The notes beneath the pieces were generated by a model. It did no database searches. It worked only from the letters and a program-made list of their open reading frames with translations, and was not told the DNA's origin. This document shows positions 43,889-53,800 of a DNA stretch of 64,000 nt, in pieces. Within the stretch, counting starts at the first letter, position 1; each line of letters begins with the position of its first letter. Source of the DNA: Jiella marina. Its GTDB lineage: Bacteria > Pseudomonadota > Alphaproteobacteria > Rhizobiales > Rhizobiaceae. The stretch covers positions 62,001 through 126,000 of the forward strand of contig NZ_JAKQZG010000010.1 in the NCBI RefSeq assembly GCF_024359545.1. The letters are read 5' to 3'. Made by a program: the position numbers and the translations under genes.

Positions 43889-44409
43889 TTCCGCCTCGCT
43901 ACGGCTTGCTACGGTTTCCGGCGTTGCGTCCAGCGTGTGAAAAGAGCGCCAGGACGGTCCGCGGTTTCGCCGAATGCGACCGCGGCGTCGCGGCTTTGGA
44001 GTTCGGCCTCGTCATGCCGGTGTTCGTCGTCGCCGTTCTCGGCATGGTAGATGTGGGCTTCATGCTGTTCGAGAAGATGGCGCTCGACCAGATGCTGCGT
44101 TCGGCGGCGCAACTCGCCATCGAGGACCCGGCCGAAGCGGGGCTGTACGAGGCCGTTCGCCTGACCGCGGCCCCCGAACTCGCGGTGGCGGCGTCGGAAG
44201 CCACGCCGCAGACAGGGGAGGTGGCGTTGTCGGTGCGACGCTACGGCGTCTGCGCCGAGGCACCGGATACCGAGGTCGCGATCAACGCGACCTGCGCCGG
44301 CGGCCAGCCCACCTCGATCCTCTACCGCCTGGAAGCCTCCAAAGGCTATACGGGCTATCTGCTGCCACAGATGGACGTCGGCGCGCAGGTCGTGGTGCAG
44401 ATCCGATGA
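43882..44409 (+). CDS. TadE-like pseudopilin
   Basis: This 175-residue protein has a TadE-type start: a charged leader, then a hydrophobic helix GVAALEFGLVMPVFVVAVLGMVDVGFMLFEKM (about 33-65), with the glutamate at position +5 that TadE pseudopilins use. The periplasmic part has two cysteines. ATG 43882 overlaps cpaE. It is followed by a second TadE-like gene with ATGA overlap. The leader is expected to be cut by a prepilin peptidase that is not encoded here. Confidence 0.82.
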   Translation: MVVPPRYGLLRFPALRPACEKSARTVRGFAECDRGVAALEFGLVMPVFVVAVLGMVDVGFMLFEKMALDQMLRSAAQLAIEDPAEAGLYEAVRLTAAPELAVAASEATPQTGEVALSVRRYGVCAEAPDTEVAINATCAGGQPTSILYRLEASKGYTGYLLPQMDVGAQVVVQIR

Positions 44410-44798
44410 GCGGTTCGCGCAGCTTTCTCCGCGATCGCAGGGGCGCGACGGCGGTCGAGTTCGCAATGGTCTGCCTGCCCCTGATGCTCGTCTTCTTCGG
44501 TGTCTTCGAATTCGGCCGCGCCTTCCAGACGCGCAACAACATCGCCTATGCCGCAGGGGTGGCGAGCCGTGCCCTCCTCATCGATCCCGCCTTGAGTGAC
44601 GCGATGGTGGAAAGTCAGATCCGCGGCGCATTCGAGGGAGGCGATGCGAGCCTCCTTGAGGTGAGCGTCGGGACCGAGAGCGAAGGCACGTTGGTCTTCC
44701 GCACGCTCGATGTGACCTATCCGTTCAGTTCCGTCGTTCCGATCGTCATGGACGACGTGATCACGCTCGGCGTTTCGCGGCGTGTGCCGACCGGGTGA
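44406..44798 (+). CDS. TadE/TadF-like pseudopilin
   Basis: This 130-residue protein is a second TadE-family member with DRRGATAVEFAMVCLPLMLVFFGVFEFGRAFQTRNNIAYAAGVASRA. The GATAVEF motif is typical of Flp-machinery pseudopilins (TadE and TadF), with cleavage after the glycine expected. A 169-base gap with a promoter-like AT-rich stretch (44840-44900) follows before cpaF. Confidence 0.85.
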   Translation: MSGSRSFLRDRRGATAVEFAMVCLPLMLVFFGVFEFGRAFQTRNNIAYAAGVASRALLIDPALSDAMVESQIRGAFEGGDASLLEVSVGTESEGTLVFRTLDVTYPFSSVVPIVMDDVITLGVSRRVPTG

Positions 44799-44967
44799 GG
44801 GCGCCAGAAGCCTGCCTGTCCGCCGTTACGCCGCTTTTTCGGCAAGTTGATTAAACTTTGCTCCATCGCTTTCACGGCGCCGAAAATTCCGTCTCCTAAA
44901 CTCCTCGGATCATTCACGAAACGCCCGGGACGCGGGTGTGAGGGCCAGGAAGGAGAGGGGAGGTTCG

Positions 44968-46395
44968 ATGTTCGGCAAGAAGCATGACGACGAAGTCCCC
45001 TCCGATGTCGCCCTGGACGAAATCGCAGTTCAGCCTTCGGCCGAGGTCAGGCCCCAACCGCCCGCCGAGATCTCCCGGCCGAAGCGAGAAGGCCCGAAGG
45101 ACGAACTCGACCGGCATCACGAGGTCAAGCGCCAGGTCTTCGACGCGCTGATCGATGCGATCGACGTCTCGCTGATTTCGGAAATGGATCCCGGCGAGGC
45201 GCGCGAGGAGATCATCCAGGTCGTCAACGCCATCATCGGGGCGCGCAAGATCCAGATTTCGGTGCCCGAGCAGGAGCGCCTCGTCGGCGAGATCTGCGAC
45301 GATGTGCTGGGTTATGGGCCGCTCGAGCAGCTTCTCGCCCGCGACGACATTGCCGACATCATGGTCAATGGCTGCGACCCGATCTTCATCGAAGTCGGCG
45401 GTCGCGTCCAGGAAACCGACATCGCCTTTCATTCCAACGAGCAGCTTCTCAACGTGTGCCAGCGCATCGTCTCGAAAGTCGGGCGCCGCGTCGACGAGTC
45501 GAGCCCGATCTGCGACGCGCGTCTGGAAGACGGCAGCCGCGTCAACGTGATCGCACCGCCGCTCGCGATCCACGGACCGACGCTGACGATCCGCAAGTTC
45601 AAGAAGGACAAGCTGACCCTCGATCAGCTCGTCCAGTTCGGCGCGATCTCGCCGGAAGGGGCGGAGATCCTCAAGATCATCGGCCGGGTGCGTTGCAACG
45701 TCGTCATCTCGGGCGGCACCGGCTCGGGCAAGACGACGCTTCTGAACTGCCTGACCCGCTATATCGACCCGGAAGAGCGCATCATCACCTGCGAGGATTC
45801 CGCCGAGTTGCAGCTTCAGCAGCGCCATGTCGTGAGCCTCGAAACGCGTCCGCCCAATCTGGAGGGTGAGGGCGAGATCACCATGCGCGCCCTCGTCAAG
45901 AACTGTCTACGCATGCGTCCCGAGCGCATCATCGTCGGCGAGGTGCGCGGCCCGGAGGTGTTCGACCTCCTCCAGGCCATGAATACCGGCCATGACGGTT
46001 CGATGGGCACGATCCACGCCAACAGCCCACGCGAATGCCTGAAGCGCATGGAGTCGATGATCGCGATGGGCGGCTTCACCCTGCCGGCGGCCACCGTGCG
46101 CGAGATCATCGTCGGCTCGGTCGACGTCATCATCCAGGCGACGCGGCTGCGCGATGGTTCGCGCCGCATCACCCACATCACCGAAGTCCTCGGCATGGAG
46201 GGCGACGTCATCACCACCCAGGACCTCTTCGTCTACGACATGTCGGGCGAGGGGCCGGACGGCAAGGTGCTCGGCGAACATCGCTCGACTGGAGTCGGGC
46301 GTCCCGCCTTCTGGGAGCGGGCCCGCTATTATGGCGAGGAAAAGCGCCTCGCCGCCGCGCTCGACGCCGCCGCGCCGAAGGACATGGCGGCCTGA
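44968..46395 (+). CDS. cpaF: Tad pilus ATPase CpaF/TadA
   Basis: This 475-residue secretion ATPase powers pilus extension and possibly retraction. The Walker A GGTGSGKTT is at 249-257. The Asp box (ITCEDSAELQL), the Walker B region with MRPERIIVGEVRGPEVFDLLQAMNTGHDGSMGTIHANSPRE and the His box are present. ATG 44968 is preferred over a GTG at 44938 because of the strong AGGAGAGGGGAGG site. The stop shares its A with the tadB ATG. Confidence 0.95.
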   Translation: MFGKKHDDEVPSDVALDEIAVQPSAEVRPQPPAEISRPKREGPKDELDRHHEVKRQVFDALIDAIDVSLISEMDPGEAREEIIQVVNAIIGARKIQISVPEQERLVGEICDDVLGYGPLEQLLARDDIADIMVNGCDPIFIEVGGRVQETDIAFHSNEQLLNVCQRIVSKVGRRVDESSPICDARLEDGSRVNVIAPPLAIHGPTLTIRKFKKDKLTLDQLVQFGAISPEGAEILKIIGRVRCNVVISGGTGSGKTTLLNCLTRYIDPEERIITCEDSAELQLQQRHVVSLETRPPNLEGEGEITMRALVKNCLRMRPERIIVGEVRGPEVFDLLQAMNTGHDGSMGTIHANSPRECLKRMESMIAMGGFTLPAATVREIIVGSVDVIIQATRLRDGSRRITHITEVLGMEGDVITTQDLFVYDMSGEGPDGKVLGEHRSTGVGRPAFWERARYYGEEKRLAAALDAAAPKDMAA

Positions 46396-47399
46396 TGACG
46401 CTGCTTCCCGATCTGCCACAGCAACTTGTCGTCTTCCTTCTCGGGGCGTTTTCCGTCGCTGGAGTGCTGATTGCGATCGCTCCGGCGTTGCGGCGCCAGA
46501 ACCCCTATCAGATGCGCTTTGCGTCCATCGCAGAGAGTTCTACCGCAGTACTGGTCCCCGAAAAGCGAGAAGGCGGCCGGCGCAAGCGCTCGATCGACGA
46601 AACCCTTCGCGAGATCGAGGAAAAACAGAAGGCGCAGACGAAGAAGAAGTCGGCGCGCCCGACCCTCGTTCGGCGGATGCGCCAGGCGGACATCAGCTGG
46701 AGCAAGCGGACCTACGTGATCGTCTGCCTGCTCGTCGGGCTTTTCAGCGGTCAGCTCTTTGTCTTCTTCGGCTTCAGCCTGCTTGTCGCCACCGGTTTCG
46801 GGCTCGCCGGCGGCCTGCTCCTGCCGCATCTCTTCGTGAACTTTCGCTGCAGCCGCCGCCGCAAGCAGTTCTCCAACGCTTTTCCTGGAGCCGTCGACGT
46901 CATCGTGCGCGGCATCAAGTCCGGGCTTCCGCTGGTCGACTGCCTGAAGATGATCGCCTCCGAAGCGCCGGAGCCGGTGCGCGGCGAGTTCAAGCTCGTG
47001 ATCGAGGATCAGACGATCGGGCTTCCCATCGCCGAGGCCGTAGAGCGCATGAGCGAGCGCATGCAGATGCCCGAGGTCAATTTCTTCGCCATCGTCATCG
47101 CGATCCAGTCGCGCACGGGCGGCAATCTCTCGGAGGTTCTCGCCAATCTTTCCAAGGTTCTGCGCGACCGCAAGCAGATGGAAGCTAAGATCCGTGCGAT
47201 GAGCCAGGAAGCGAAGACCTCCGGCGCGATCATCGCAGCGCTTCCGTTCTTCGTCTGCGCGATCACCTATTTCACCAGCCCCGATTTCATCGGTCTGCTG
47301 TTCACCGAGACCACCGGCAACATCCTTCTTGCCGGCTGCGGCGTCTGGATGACCTTCGGTGTGCTGGTGATGCGCAAGATGATCAGTTTCGACTTCTAG
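46395..47399 (+). CDS. tadB: Tad inner-membrane platform protein TadB
   Basis: This 334-residue membrane protein belongs to the GspF/TadB family. An N-terminal helix is followed by a basic cytoplasmic loop, then the T2SSF core AFPGAVDVIVRGIKSGLPLVDCLKMIASEAPEPVRGEFKLVIEDQTIGLPIAEAVERMSERM and two C-terminal helices. It forms a heteromeric platform with TadC for the CpaF ATPase. Its ATG overlaps the cpaF stop by one base. Confidence 0.93.
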   Translation: MTLLPDLPQQLVVFLLGAFSVAGVLIAIAPALRRQNPYQMRFASIAESSTAVLVPEKREGGRRKRSIDETLREIEEKQKAQTKKKSARPTLVRRMRQADISWSKRTYVIVCLLVGLFSGQLFVFFGFSLLVATGFGLAGGLLLPHLFVNFRCSRRRKQFSNAFPGAVDVIVRGIKSGLPLVDCLKMIASEAPEPVRGEFKLVIEDQTIGLPIAEAVERMSERMQMPEVNFFAIVIAIQSRTGGNLSEVLANLSKVLRDRKQMEAKIRAMSQEAKTSGAIIAALPFFVCAITYFTSPDFIGLLFTETTGNILLAGCGVWMTFGVLVMRKMISFDF

Positions 47400-47408
47400 G
47401 TGGACCCG

Positions 47409-48362
47409 ATGAACGGCTTTCCCTTCGACACCGAACTGGTGACGCAGCTTATCGCCGGAGCGAGCGTCGCGCTTGCGATCGTCGTGGTCGCCTGGCCTTA
47501 TCTGGGGTCCGATCGCCTCGCCGCGCGCATGCGCCAGATCGCGGAGGAGACCGATGGCATCCGTCGCCGCGAACGCGCGGCCCTCCTGGATCGCCGGGAT
47601 GCGCTGACGCGAGCCCCTCCGAAGCGGCTCTATCAGTTGATCGTCAAGCAGCTCAATCTCGGTGCCAAGGCGGATGATGCGACCATGGCGCGCCTTCTGC
47701 AGCAGGCCGGCTATCGCGGCAGCGGCCAGGTGGTGAAGTTTCTCGCCGCCCGTGTCATCTCCGCCGCGACGATGATGATCGCCGGCCCGTTGTATCTTTC
47801 GCTCGTCGCCGGCCAGCCGCCGTCGATCGTGCTGGTATCGGTGATCTTCTGCGGGGCGCTCGGCTATTTCGTACCGGTCGTTGCGATGAAGAACCGGGTT
47901 CAGAAGCGCCAGACCTCGATCCGGCGCGCCTGGCCCGAGGCGCTTGACCTGATGCTGATCTGCGTCGAGGCGGGGATGAGCGTCGAGGCAGCGTTCCGCA
48001 AGGTCTCGGGGGAAATCGCCGTCCAGTCGGTCGAACTCGCCGAAGAGCTCAATCTGACGACCGCCGAGCTCTCCTATCTGCAGGATCGGCGCAAGGCGCT
48101 CGAAAATCTCGGCGCGCGCACCGATGTCGAGGGTGTGCGGGCGGTCGTCACGGCTCTTATCCAGGCCGAGCGCTATGGCACGCCGGTCGGCCAGGCGATG
48201 CGCGTTCTCGCTCAGGAAACCCGCGACATGCGCATGGCGGAAGCCGAGAAGAAGGCGGCAGCCCTGCCGCCGAAGCTCACCGTCCCGATGATCGTGTTCT
48301 TCCTGCCGGTCCTGTTCGTGGTCATTCTCGGACCGGTTGCGGTCCAGGCATTGTCGCAATGA
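47409..48362 (+). CDS. tadC: Tad inner-membrane platform protein TadC
   Basis: This 317-residue protein is the partner of TadB. Features are RRAWPEALDLMLICVEAGMSVEAAFRKVSGEIAVQSVELAEELNLTTAELSYLQDRRKALENLGARTDVEGVRAVVTALIQAERYGTPVGQAMRVLAQETRDMR and a C-terminal helix LTVPMIVFFLPVLFVVILGPV. The ATG at 47409 has AGGTGG upstream; a GTG at 47400, directly after the tadB stop, is an alternative. The stop overlaps the next gene by four bases. Confidence 0.93.
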   Translation: MNGFPFDTELVTQLIAGASVALAIVVVAWPYLGSDRLAARMRQIAEETDGIRRRERAALLDRRDALTRAPPKRLYQLIVKQLNLGAKADDATMARLLQQAGYRGSGQVVKFLAARVISAATMMIAGPLYLSLVAGQPPSIVLVSVIFCGALGYFVPVVAMKNRVQKRQTSIRRAWPEALDLMLICVEAGMSVEAAFRKVSGEIAVQSVELAEELNLTTAELSYLQDRRKALENLGARTDVEGVRAVVTALIQAERYGTPVGQAMRVLAQETRDMRMAEAEKKAAALPPKLTVPMIVFFLPVLFVVILGPVAVQALSQ

Positions 48363-49651
48363 GGGCGAACAACGAAGCCACCATTCCGGCGTGGCTCAAA
48401 AGTCTTGCCGCCGACCGTCAGGGCTCGGTCAGCATCATCGCCGGCATCGTTCTGCCGGTTGCGGTGATCGGCCTCGGTTTCGGAGCGGAAACCGGCATAT
48501 GGTACTACAAGCAACGCCTGATTCAGCATGCCGCCGATGTCGGCGCGCATGCCGCCGCCGTGCGCAAACGCTCCGGCGCTTCCTACCAGACCATGCGCAA
48601 CGCCGCGCTCTTCGTGGCGAGCGAGAGCGGTTATACGGGCACCAACGACGCCTTCATCGTCAACGATCCGCCGACGAGCGGACCGAACCAGGGCATTGCC
48701 GGCATGGTCGAGGTGAAAATGACCATCGACCAGCCCCGTCTGTTTTCAGCCATCATCTCATCCGATCCCCTGACCTTCAGCGGCCGGGCGGTCGCCAAGA
48801 TCAGCGAAGCGTCGAAAGCCTGCATTCTCGCGCTCGACACGACGAGTTCGGGCGCCGTGACGGCCTCGGGCTCGACCTCCGTCGCGCTCGACGGCTGCGA
48901 CATCGCCTCCAACTCGAACGCCGCCGACGCCTTCGCCATGGGCGGCGATGCGGCCGTCGAAACGGGCTGCGTCGTGACGGTGGGCGAGGCAGCGACGACC
49001 AGCGCGCTGACCCTCAATGAATGCGCCGCTCCCAAGGAGAATGCGCCTCTCATCGCCGACCCCTACCGCGACGTGGTGGAGCCTGCGGTGCAGGGCACCT
49101 GCATCGGCAAGAATGTCGGCAACACCAAGAACCTGACGACCCTCACCCCGGGCGAGAATCATCCGAGTGGAATCACCGCCATGCGCTTCTGCAGCGGGCT
49201 GCAGATCAAGGGTGACACGCATTTCGACCCGGGCCTTTACATCATCGAGGGGGGCACCCTCACGGTGAACGGCGATTCCGCGAAGGTGACGGGGGAAGGC
49301 GTGACCTTCTTCCTCACCGCCGGAGCGGAGGTCAAGTTCACCGGCAACGCCTCGCTCGACCTCGCGGCGCCGACCTCGGGACCTTACGCCGGTCTTCTTT
49401 TCTTCGGAGGCCGCGACCAGCTCGATCTCGGTCACACCATCGCCGGGACATCGGATTCGGTCCTCGACGGAGCGATCTATCTGCCTGGCTCGGACATCAA
49501 GTATCGCGGCAATTCTTCGGGCGCCAACGGATGCACCCAGATCGTCGCGAACACGATCGATCTCAGCGGCAATTCCTCGCTTGCCTCGAACTGCACCGCG
49601 AATGGCGGCCGCGACATCATCTCGGTCGCCGCGGTGACACTCGTCGAATGA
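48359..49651 (+). CDS. TadG-like pilus-associated protein with a beta-rich C-terminal half
   Basis: This 430-residue protein opens with the TadG-like N-terminal domain (DRQGSVSIIAGIVLPVAVIGLGFGAETGIWYYKQRLIQHAADVGAHAAA), a membrane helix with a pilin-like Gly/Ser start. The C-terminal half is Gly, Asn, Ser and Thr rich with short strand-turn repeats (GDTHFDPGLYIIEGGTLTVNGDSAKVTGEGVTFFLTAGAEVKFTGNASLDL ... GAIYLPGSDIKYRGNSS), which reads like a right-handed beta-solenoid or adhesin fold. Several paired cysteines suggest disulfides. It may form a surface tip or anchor of the machine. Confidence 0.82.
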   Translation: MRANNEATIPAWLKSLAADRQGSVSIIAGIVLPVAVIGLGFGAETGIWYYKQRLIQHAADVGAHAAAVRKRSGASYQTMRNAALFVASESGYTGTNDAFIVNDPPTSGPNQGIAGMVEVKMTIDQPRLFSAIISSDPLTFSGRAVAKISEASKACILALDTTSSGAVTASGSTSVALDGCDIASNSNAADAFAMGGDAAVETGCVVTVGEAATTSALTLNECAAPKENAPLIADPYRDVVEPAVQGTCIGKNVGNTKNLTTLTPGENHPSGITAMRFCSGLQIKGDTHFDPGLYIIEGGTLTVNGDSAKVTGEGVTFFLTAGAEVKFTGNASLDLAAPTSGPYAGLLFFGGRDQLDLGHTIAGTSDSVLDGAIYLPGSDIKYRGNSSGANGCTQIVANTIDLSGNSSLASNCTANGGRDIISVAAVTLVE

Positions 49652-49814
49652 GCCCGGATGCAGCCTGAACGTCGTGGATGGGCAGGCTTTCGAGCCGCTC
49701 TGCCCGATCAGGCTTTGTGTTGCGCCGTAGGGCGCTGGTGGAGCAAGCGGCGTAGGTGCAGATCCTTGCAATAGCGAAGCGTCGGAGCCGGTTGCAGCGA
49801 TGGTCCCGGCGAAG

Positions 49815-49905
49815 TCAGTCGGGGGTTAGGTAGCCGAGCGAGCAGTGCGGCCGCTGTGTGTTGAAGTCCAGGGCCCAGTCGGCCCTCAAGTCGCGCCCGT
49901 GGCTG
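49815..49905 (-). pseudogene. C-terminal remnant of an IS3-family transposase
   Basis: On the minus strand the frame ending with TGA at 49815-49817 encodes ADWALDFNTQRPHCSLGYL followed by TPD, which is the characteristic C-terminus of IS3-type OrfB (rve) transposases. Only about 30 residues remain; no catalytic DDE part or inverted repeats were found nearby. It lies next to the integrase pseudogene and marks the area as a decayed mobile-DNA junction. Confidence 0.75.
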
Positions 49906-49918
49906 CTGCGAGACGCTG

Positions 49919-50476
49919 CTACTCGGCTTCGGTCGGACCGGTCGCGCAGTCATTCTCGACGACACCTGTCGTCCGGACCCCAATCGCATCGACAATCACT
50001 CTTGCGATCCGAAGATCGACGGCCCCTTGCGTCTCCGGAGCGATCCGAATTCCGCGGCTGAGGAAGTACGCGTCGATCTGTTGACCGCAATTCGGGCGGA
50101 ATTCCCGAAGTGCGCCTGCATCGTCAGGCTTCTCAACGAATTGGCCGGCAATCGCTCCGAAGGCGTCGTCCCAAAACGGTGACCACTGCCCACCCTCGAA
50201 CTTCCCGCAGTAGGTCTGAAAGAAATCCGAGCATTAAGCGTTCATCTGCTCGTAGCTTGGACGAACGAGCCCCTGGCGAAGATTCGACCATCGATCGGCG
50301 AGCTCGGCCATCGGCCTCGGAAGTCTCACCCGGGCTTCGCCGACGTCTTTTCTCCGCAGCGACTGCTTCTCCAGCGTCCGTCCGACCAAGCCGACGAGAT
50401 CGCCCGGGACGCGGCCGCGAAGACAGTAGACACCGCTCTTCGGATGCTTCCGGGGACGAGCCGTACGCAACACCAT
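49919..50476 (-). pseudogene. Truncated tyrosine integrase with an in-frame stop
   Basis: The minus-strand frame starting at ATG 50476 reads MVLRTARPRKHPKSGVYCLR then GRVPGDLVGLVGRTLEKQSL, the N-terminal domain of a known group of phage/island integrases (DUF6538 type). A TAA at 50234-50236 interrupts it after about 80 codons, but the same frame continues for about 100 codons with CGQQIDAYFLSRGIRIAPE and VDLRIARVIVDAI, which fit the next part of such integrases, ending at TAG 49919. The catalytic R-H-R-Y half is absent. It is 85 bases from tRNA-Ser, the usual place for such an integrase. Confidence 0.75.
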
Positions 50477-50561
50477 GTGTACCACCTTTGTGTACCACGC
50501 GGCGATTGCGAAACCCTTGCGCTAGAGAGTGTAAAGTGAAATCAATGACTTAGATTGGTTC

Positions 50562-50651
50562 TGGCGGAGAGGAAGGGATTCGAACCCTCGATACCGTTTC
50601 CGGTATACTCCCTTAGCAGGGGAGCGCCTTCGACCGCTCGGCCACCTCTCC
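50562..50651 (-). tRNA. tRNA-Ser (anticodon GCT)
   Basis: The minus strand from 50651 reads GGAGAGGUGGCCGAGCGGUC, then the anticodon arm CUCCCCUGCUAAGGGAG, a long variable arm (UAUACCGGAAACGGUAUCGA), the T arm GGGUUCGAAUCCC, and the acceptor CCUCUCC with discriminator G and an encoded CCA. The long variable arm and the 90-base length confirm serine identity. The GCU anticodon reads AGC and AGU. Integrase debris beside it suggests the 3' end has served as an attachment site. Confidence 0.96.
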
Positions 50652-50834
50652 ACACCGCCCGGATACCATATTTCCGCGCCTTCGCAACCCGTGATCCGGC
50701 AGTTTCATGCAAGCCGGGGCCCGCGCGGACGTGGGACCCGGGTTGGTGGGTCGCGAAAACAGTGCGGGTTTCCGCAGTCGAGGTGCTGGCGCTGCCGGCG
50801 TCGGCCTCGCACGCGCCGCTTTTCCCCGCGAGCC

Positions 50835-53800
50835 TCAGGCGGTCGCCAGGAAGGGTGGGCGCCTGAGGTCGAGGGTTGCCGGGAAGGACGGGTCGGCGAA
50901 TTCGCGCACCGGTTCGAAGCCGCCGGGCGTGTGGCCGATGTCCTGGAAACGGGCGAGACGGCGCGCTTCGGCCTCGTAGGAATTGACCGGGAACACGTCG
51001 TAGTTCCGGCCGCCCGGATGGGCGACGTGATAGACGCAGCCGCCGAGGGAGCGCCTGGTCCAGCGATCGTAGATGTCGAAGGTGAGCGGCGCGTGGACGG
51101 GGATCGTCGGGTGCAGGCCGGACGCCGGCTGCCACGCCTTGAAGCGCACCCCCGCGACCGCCTCCTTGCCCTTGCCGGTCGCCATCATTGGCACTTCGCG
51201 GCCATTGCAGGTGACGATGTGGCGGGCGGGGTCGAATTGCGAGAGCTTCACCTGCAGCCGCTCGACGGAGGAATCGACGAAGCGCACCGTGCCGCCGATC
51301 GCGCCGGTCTCGCCCATCACATGCCAGGGCTCCAGTGCCTGGCGCAGTTCCATCGTGATGCCCTCGCGCTCGATCTTCCCGCAGAAGGGAAAGCGGAATT
51401 CGGCCTGGGCCTCGAACCATTCCGGCCGGACCGGATAGCCCGAACGGTTGATGTCGGCCAGCACGTCGGTGAAATCGGCCCAGACGAACACCGGCAGCAT
51501 GAAGCGGTCGTGCAGTTCGGTGCCCCAGCGCACGAACTTGCCGGTCTGCGGCTCCTTCCAGAACTTCATGATCAGCGCCCGGATCAGAAGCTGCTGGGCG
51601 AGGCTCATGCGCGCGTCCGGCGGCATCTCGAAACCGCGGAACTCGACAAGGCCGAGACGCCCCGTCGGCCCGTCCGGCGAATAGAGCTTGTCGATGCAGA
51701 TTTCGGCCCGGTGGGTGTTGCCGGTGACGTCGATCAGGAGATTGCGGAACAGCCGGTCGACGAGCCAGGGCGGCGTCGAGAAGGAATCCTGCGTGACCTG
51801 CGCCATGGCGATCTCGAGCTCGTAGAGCTGGTCGTGCCGGCCCTCGTCGATGCGCGGCGCCTGGCTGGTCGGGCCGATGAACAGGCCGGAGAACAGGTAG
51901 GAGAGGGACGGGTGACGCTGCCAGTAGAGGACCAGCGATTTGAGCAGGTCCGGCCGGCGCAGGAAGGGCGAGTCCAGTGGCGTGGCGCCGCCGACCACGA
52001 CATGGTTGCCGCCGCCGGTGCCGGCATGCTTGCCGTCGATCATGAACTTGTCGGTGCCGAGCCGGGAATGGCGGGCATCCTCGTAGACGCCCATGGTGAT
52101 CGCCTTCGCCTCCTCCCAGGAGGCCGACGGGTGGACGTTGACCTCGATCACGCCAGGATCGGGGGCGACCCGGATGACGTTCAGACGCGGATCGTGCGGC
52201 GGGCCATAGCCCTCGATCTGCACCGGCAGGCCTTCGCGCTCGGCGACTTCCTCGATGACGCCGAGAAGGTCGAGATAGGCCTCGACGAACTCCAGCGGAG
52301 GCATGAAGACGCAAAGCTTGCCATCGCGCGGCTCGATCGAAAGCGCGGTGCGGACATGGCCGACGATTTCGCCGGAAGTCGGCACGAAGCTCCCATAGCT
52401 CGGATAGAGGCCGCCGGCGGCCCCGCCTTCCTGCGGCAGCGGCTGAAGCGGCTCCATCCACTGGCTCATGCCGTCCATGGATTGGCCCATGCCGGCACGG
52501 CCCGGAGCTTCCGCTCCGCCGCGGCTGTTCTGCTGCATCTCGACCCGGCCCCATTGCTGGCGGTTTTGCGGCGGCAGCGGCGGAAAGGGCTGGGTCGGAT
52601 CGTCGGGGTGGATGAAGGGGAAGTCGGCGGGGCCGAGATGGGGCAGGGCCGCCAGCGGCAGCCTGTAGCCCATGGCGGAATCGCCGGGCACCAGATAGAG
52701 GTGGCGCCGCCGCGTCGACCAGCGCTCGGAAAACCAGCGCACGCCGCGGGCCCGCGCCTGCCACGCCTGGACGGGAAGCACATGACCTGTCGGCTTGGAC
52801 AGGCCGCGCTCGAAGACGCGGGCCAGCCGGGCGCGCTCCTCCCGGTCCTCCAGCTTGGAATCGGTCGGCTCGACATTGCCGGGAAGCTGGGATTCGCGGA
52901 GCAGCCAGTAGGCGGCGTCCTCATAGGCCGGCAGCACGTTGTCGGAACTGACGCCGACGGTTTCGGCCACGGCGCGGGCGAAACGCTCCGATTCCTCCGG
53001 GCCGATCGGCTTGTCGGAGGCTTCACGGGCGATCAGTTCGGGGTTCTTCCAGACGGGCGCGCCGTCCTTGCGCCAGTAGAGCGAGAAGGTCCAGCGGGGC
53101 AGCGTCTCGCCCGGATACCATTTGCCCTGGCCGTAATGCAGGAATCCGCCGGGCGCGAAACGGTCTCGAAGCCGGCGGATCAGCGTGTCGGCGAGCCCGC
53201 GCTTGGTCGGTCCGGTGGCGTCGGAATTCCATTCGGGCGCCTCGAAATCGTCGATCGAGACGAAGGTCGGCTCGCCGCCCATGGTAAGCCGCACGTCGTT
53301 GGCCTTGAGCTCCGCGTCGATCCGGTCGCCGAGCTTGTCGAGTTCTTCCCAGCTTTCATCGGAAAACGGGTAGGAGACGCGCGGACGCTCCGACACGCGC
53401 GTCACCGTCATCTCGAAGTCGAATTCCACCTCTGCATAGTCGACTGCGCCGGAAATCGGTGCGGCGGAGCGAAAATGCGGCGTCGCGGCAAGCGGCACAT
53501 GGCTTTCCCCGGTCAGAAGCCCGGAGGTCGGATCGAGGCCGATCCAGCCGGCGCCGGGCAGATAGACTTCCGCCCAAGCGTGCAGGTCCGTGAAGTCGTA
53601 GGACGTGCCCGCCGGGCCGTCGAGGGCGACGATGTCGGGCTTCAGCTGGATCAGATAGCCGGAGACGAAGCGGGCGGCGAAGCCCAGATGGCGCAGCACG
53701 TTGACGAGCAGCCAGGAGGAATCCCGGCACGAACCGGAGCCCTTCTCCAAAGTCTCTTCGGGCGTCTGCACGCCCGGCTCCATGCGCACCAGATAATCGA

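Noticed and set aside
49652-50561. Intact transposon or prophage
   Set aside because: Only an integrase N-terminal remnant and a transposase tail are present; no inverted repeats, attachment repeat or phage genes were found.
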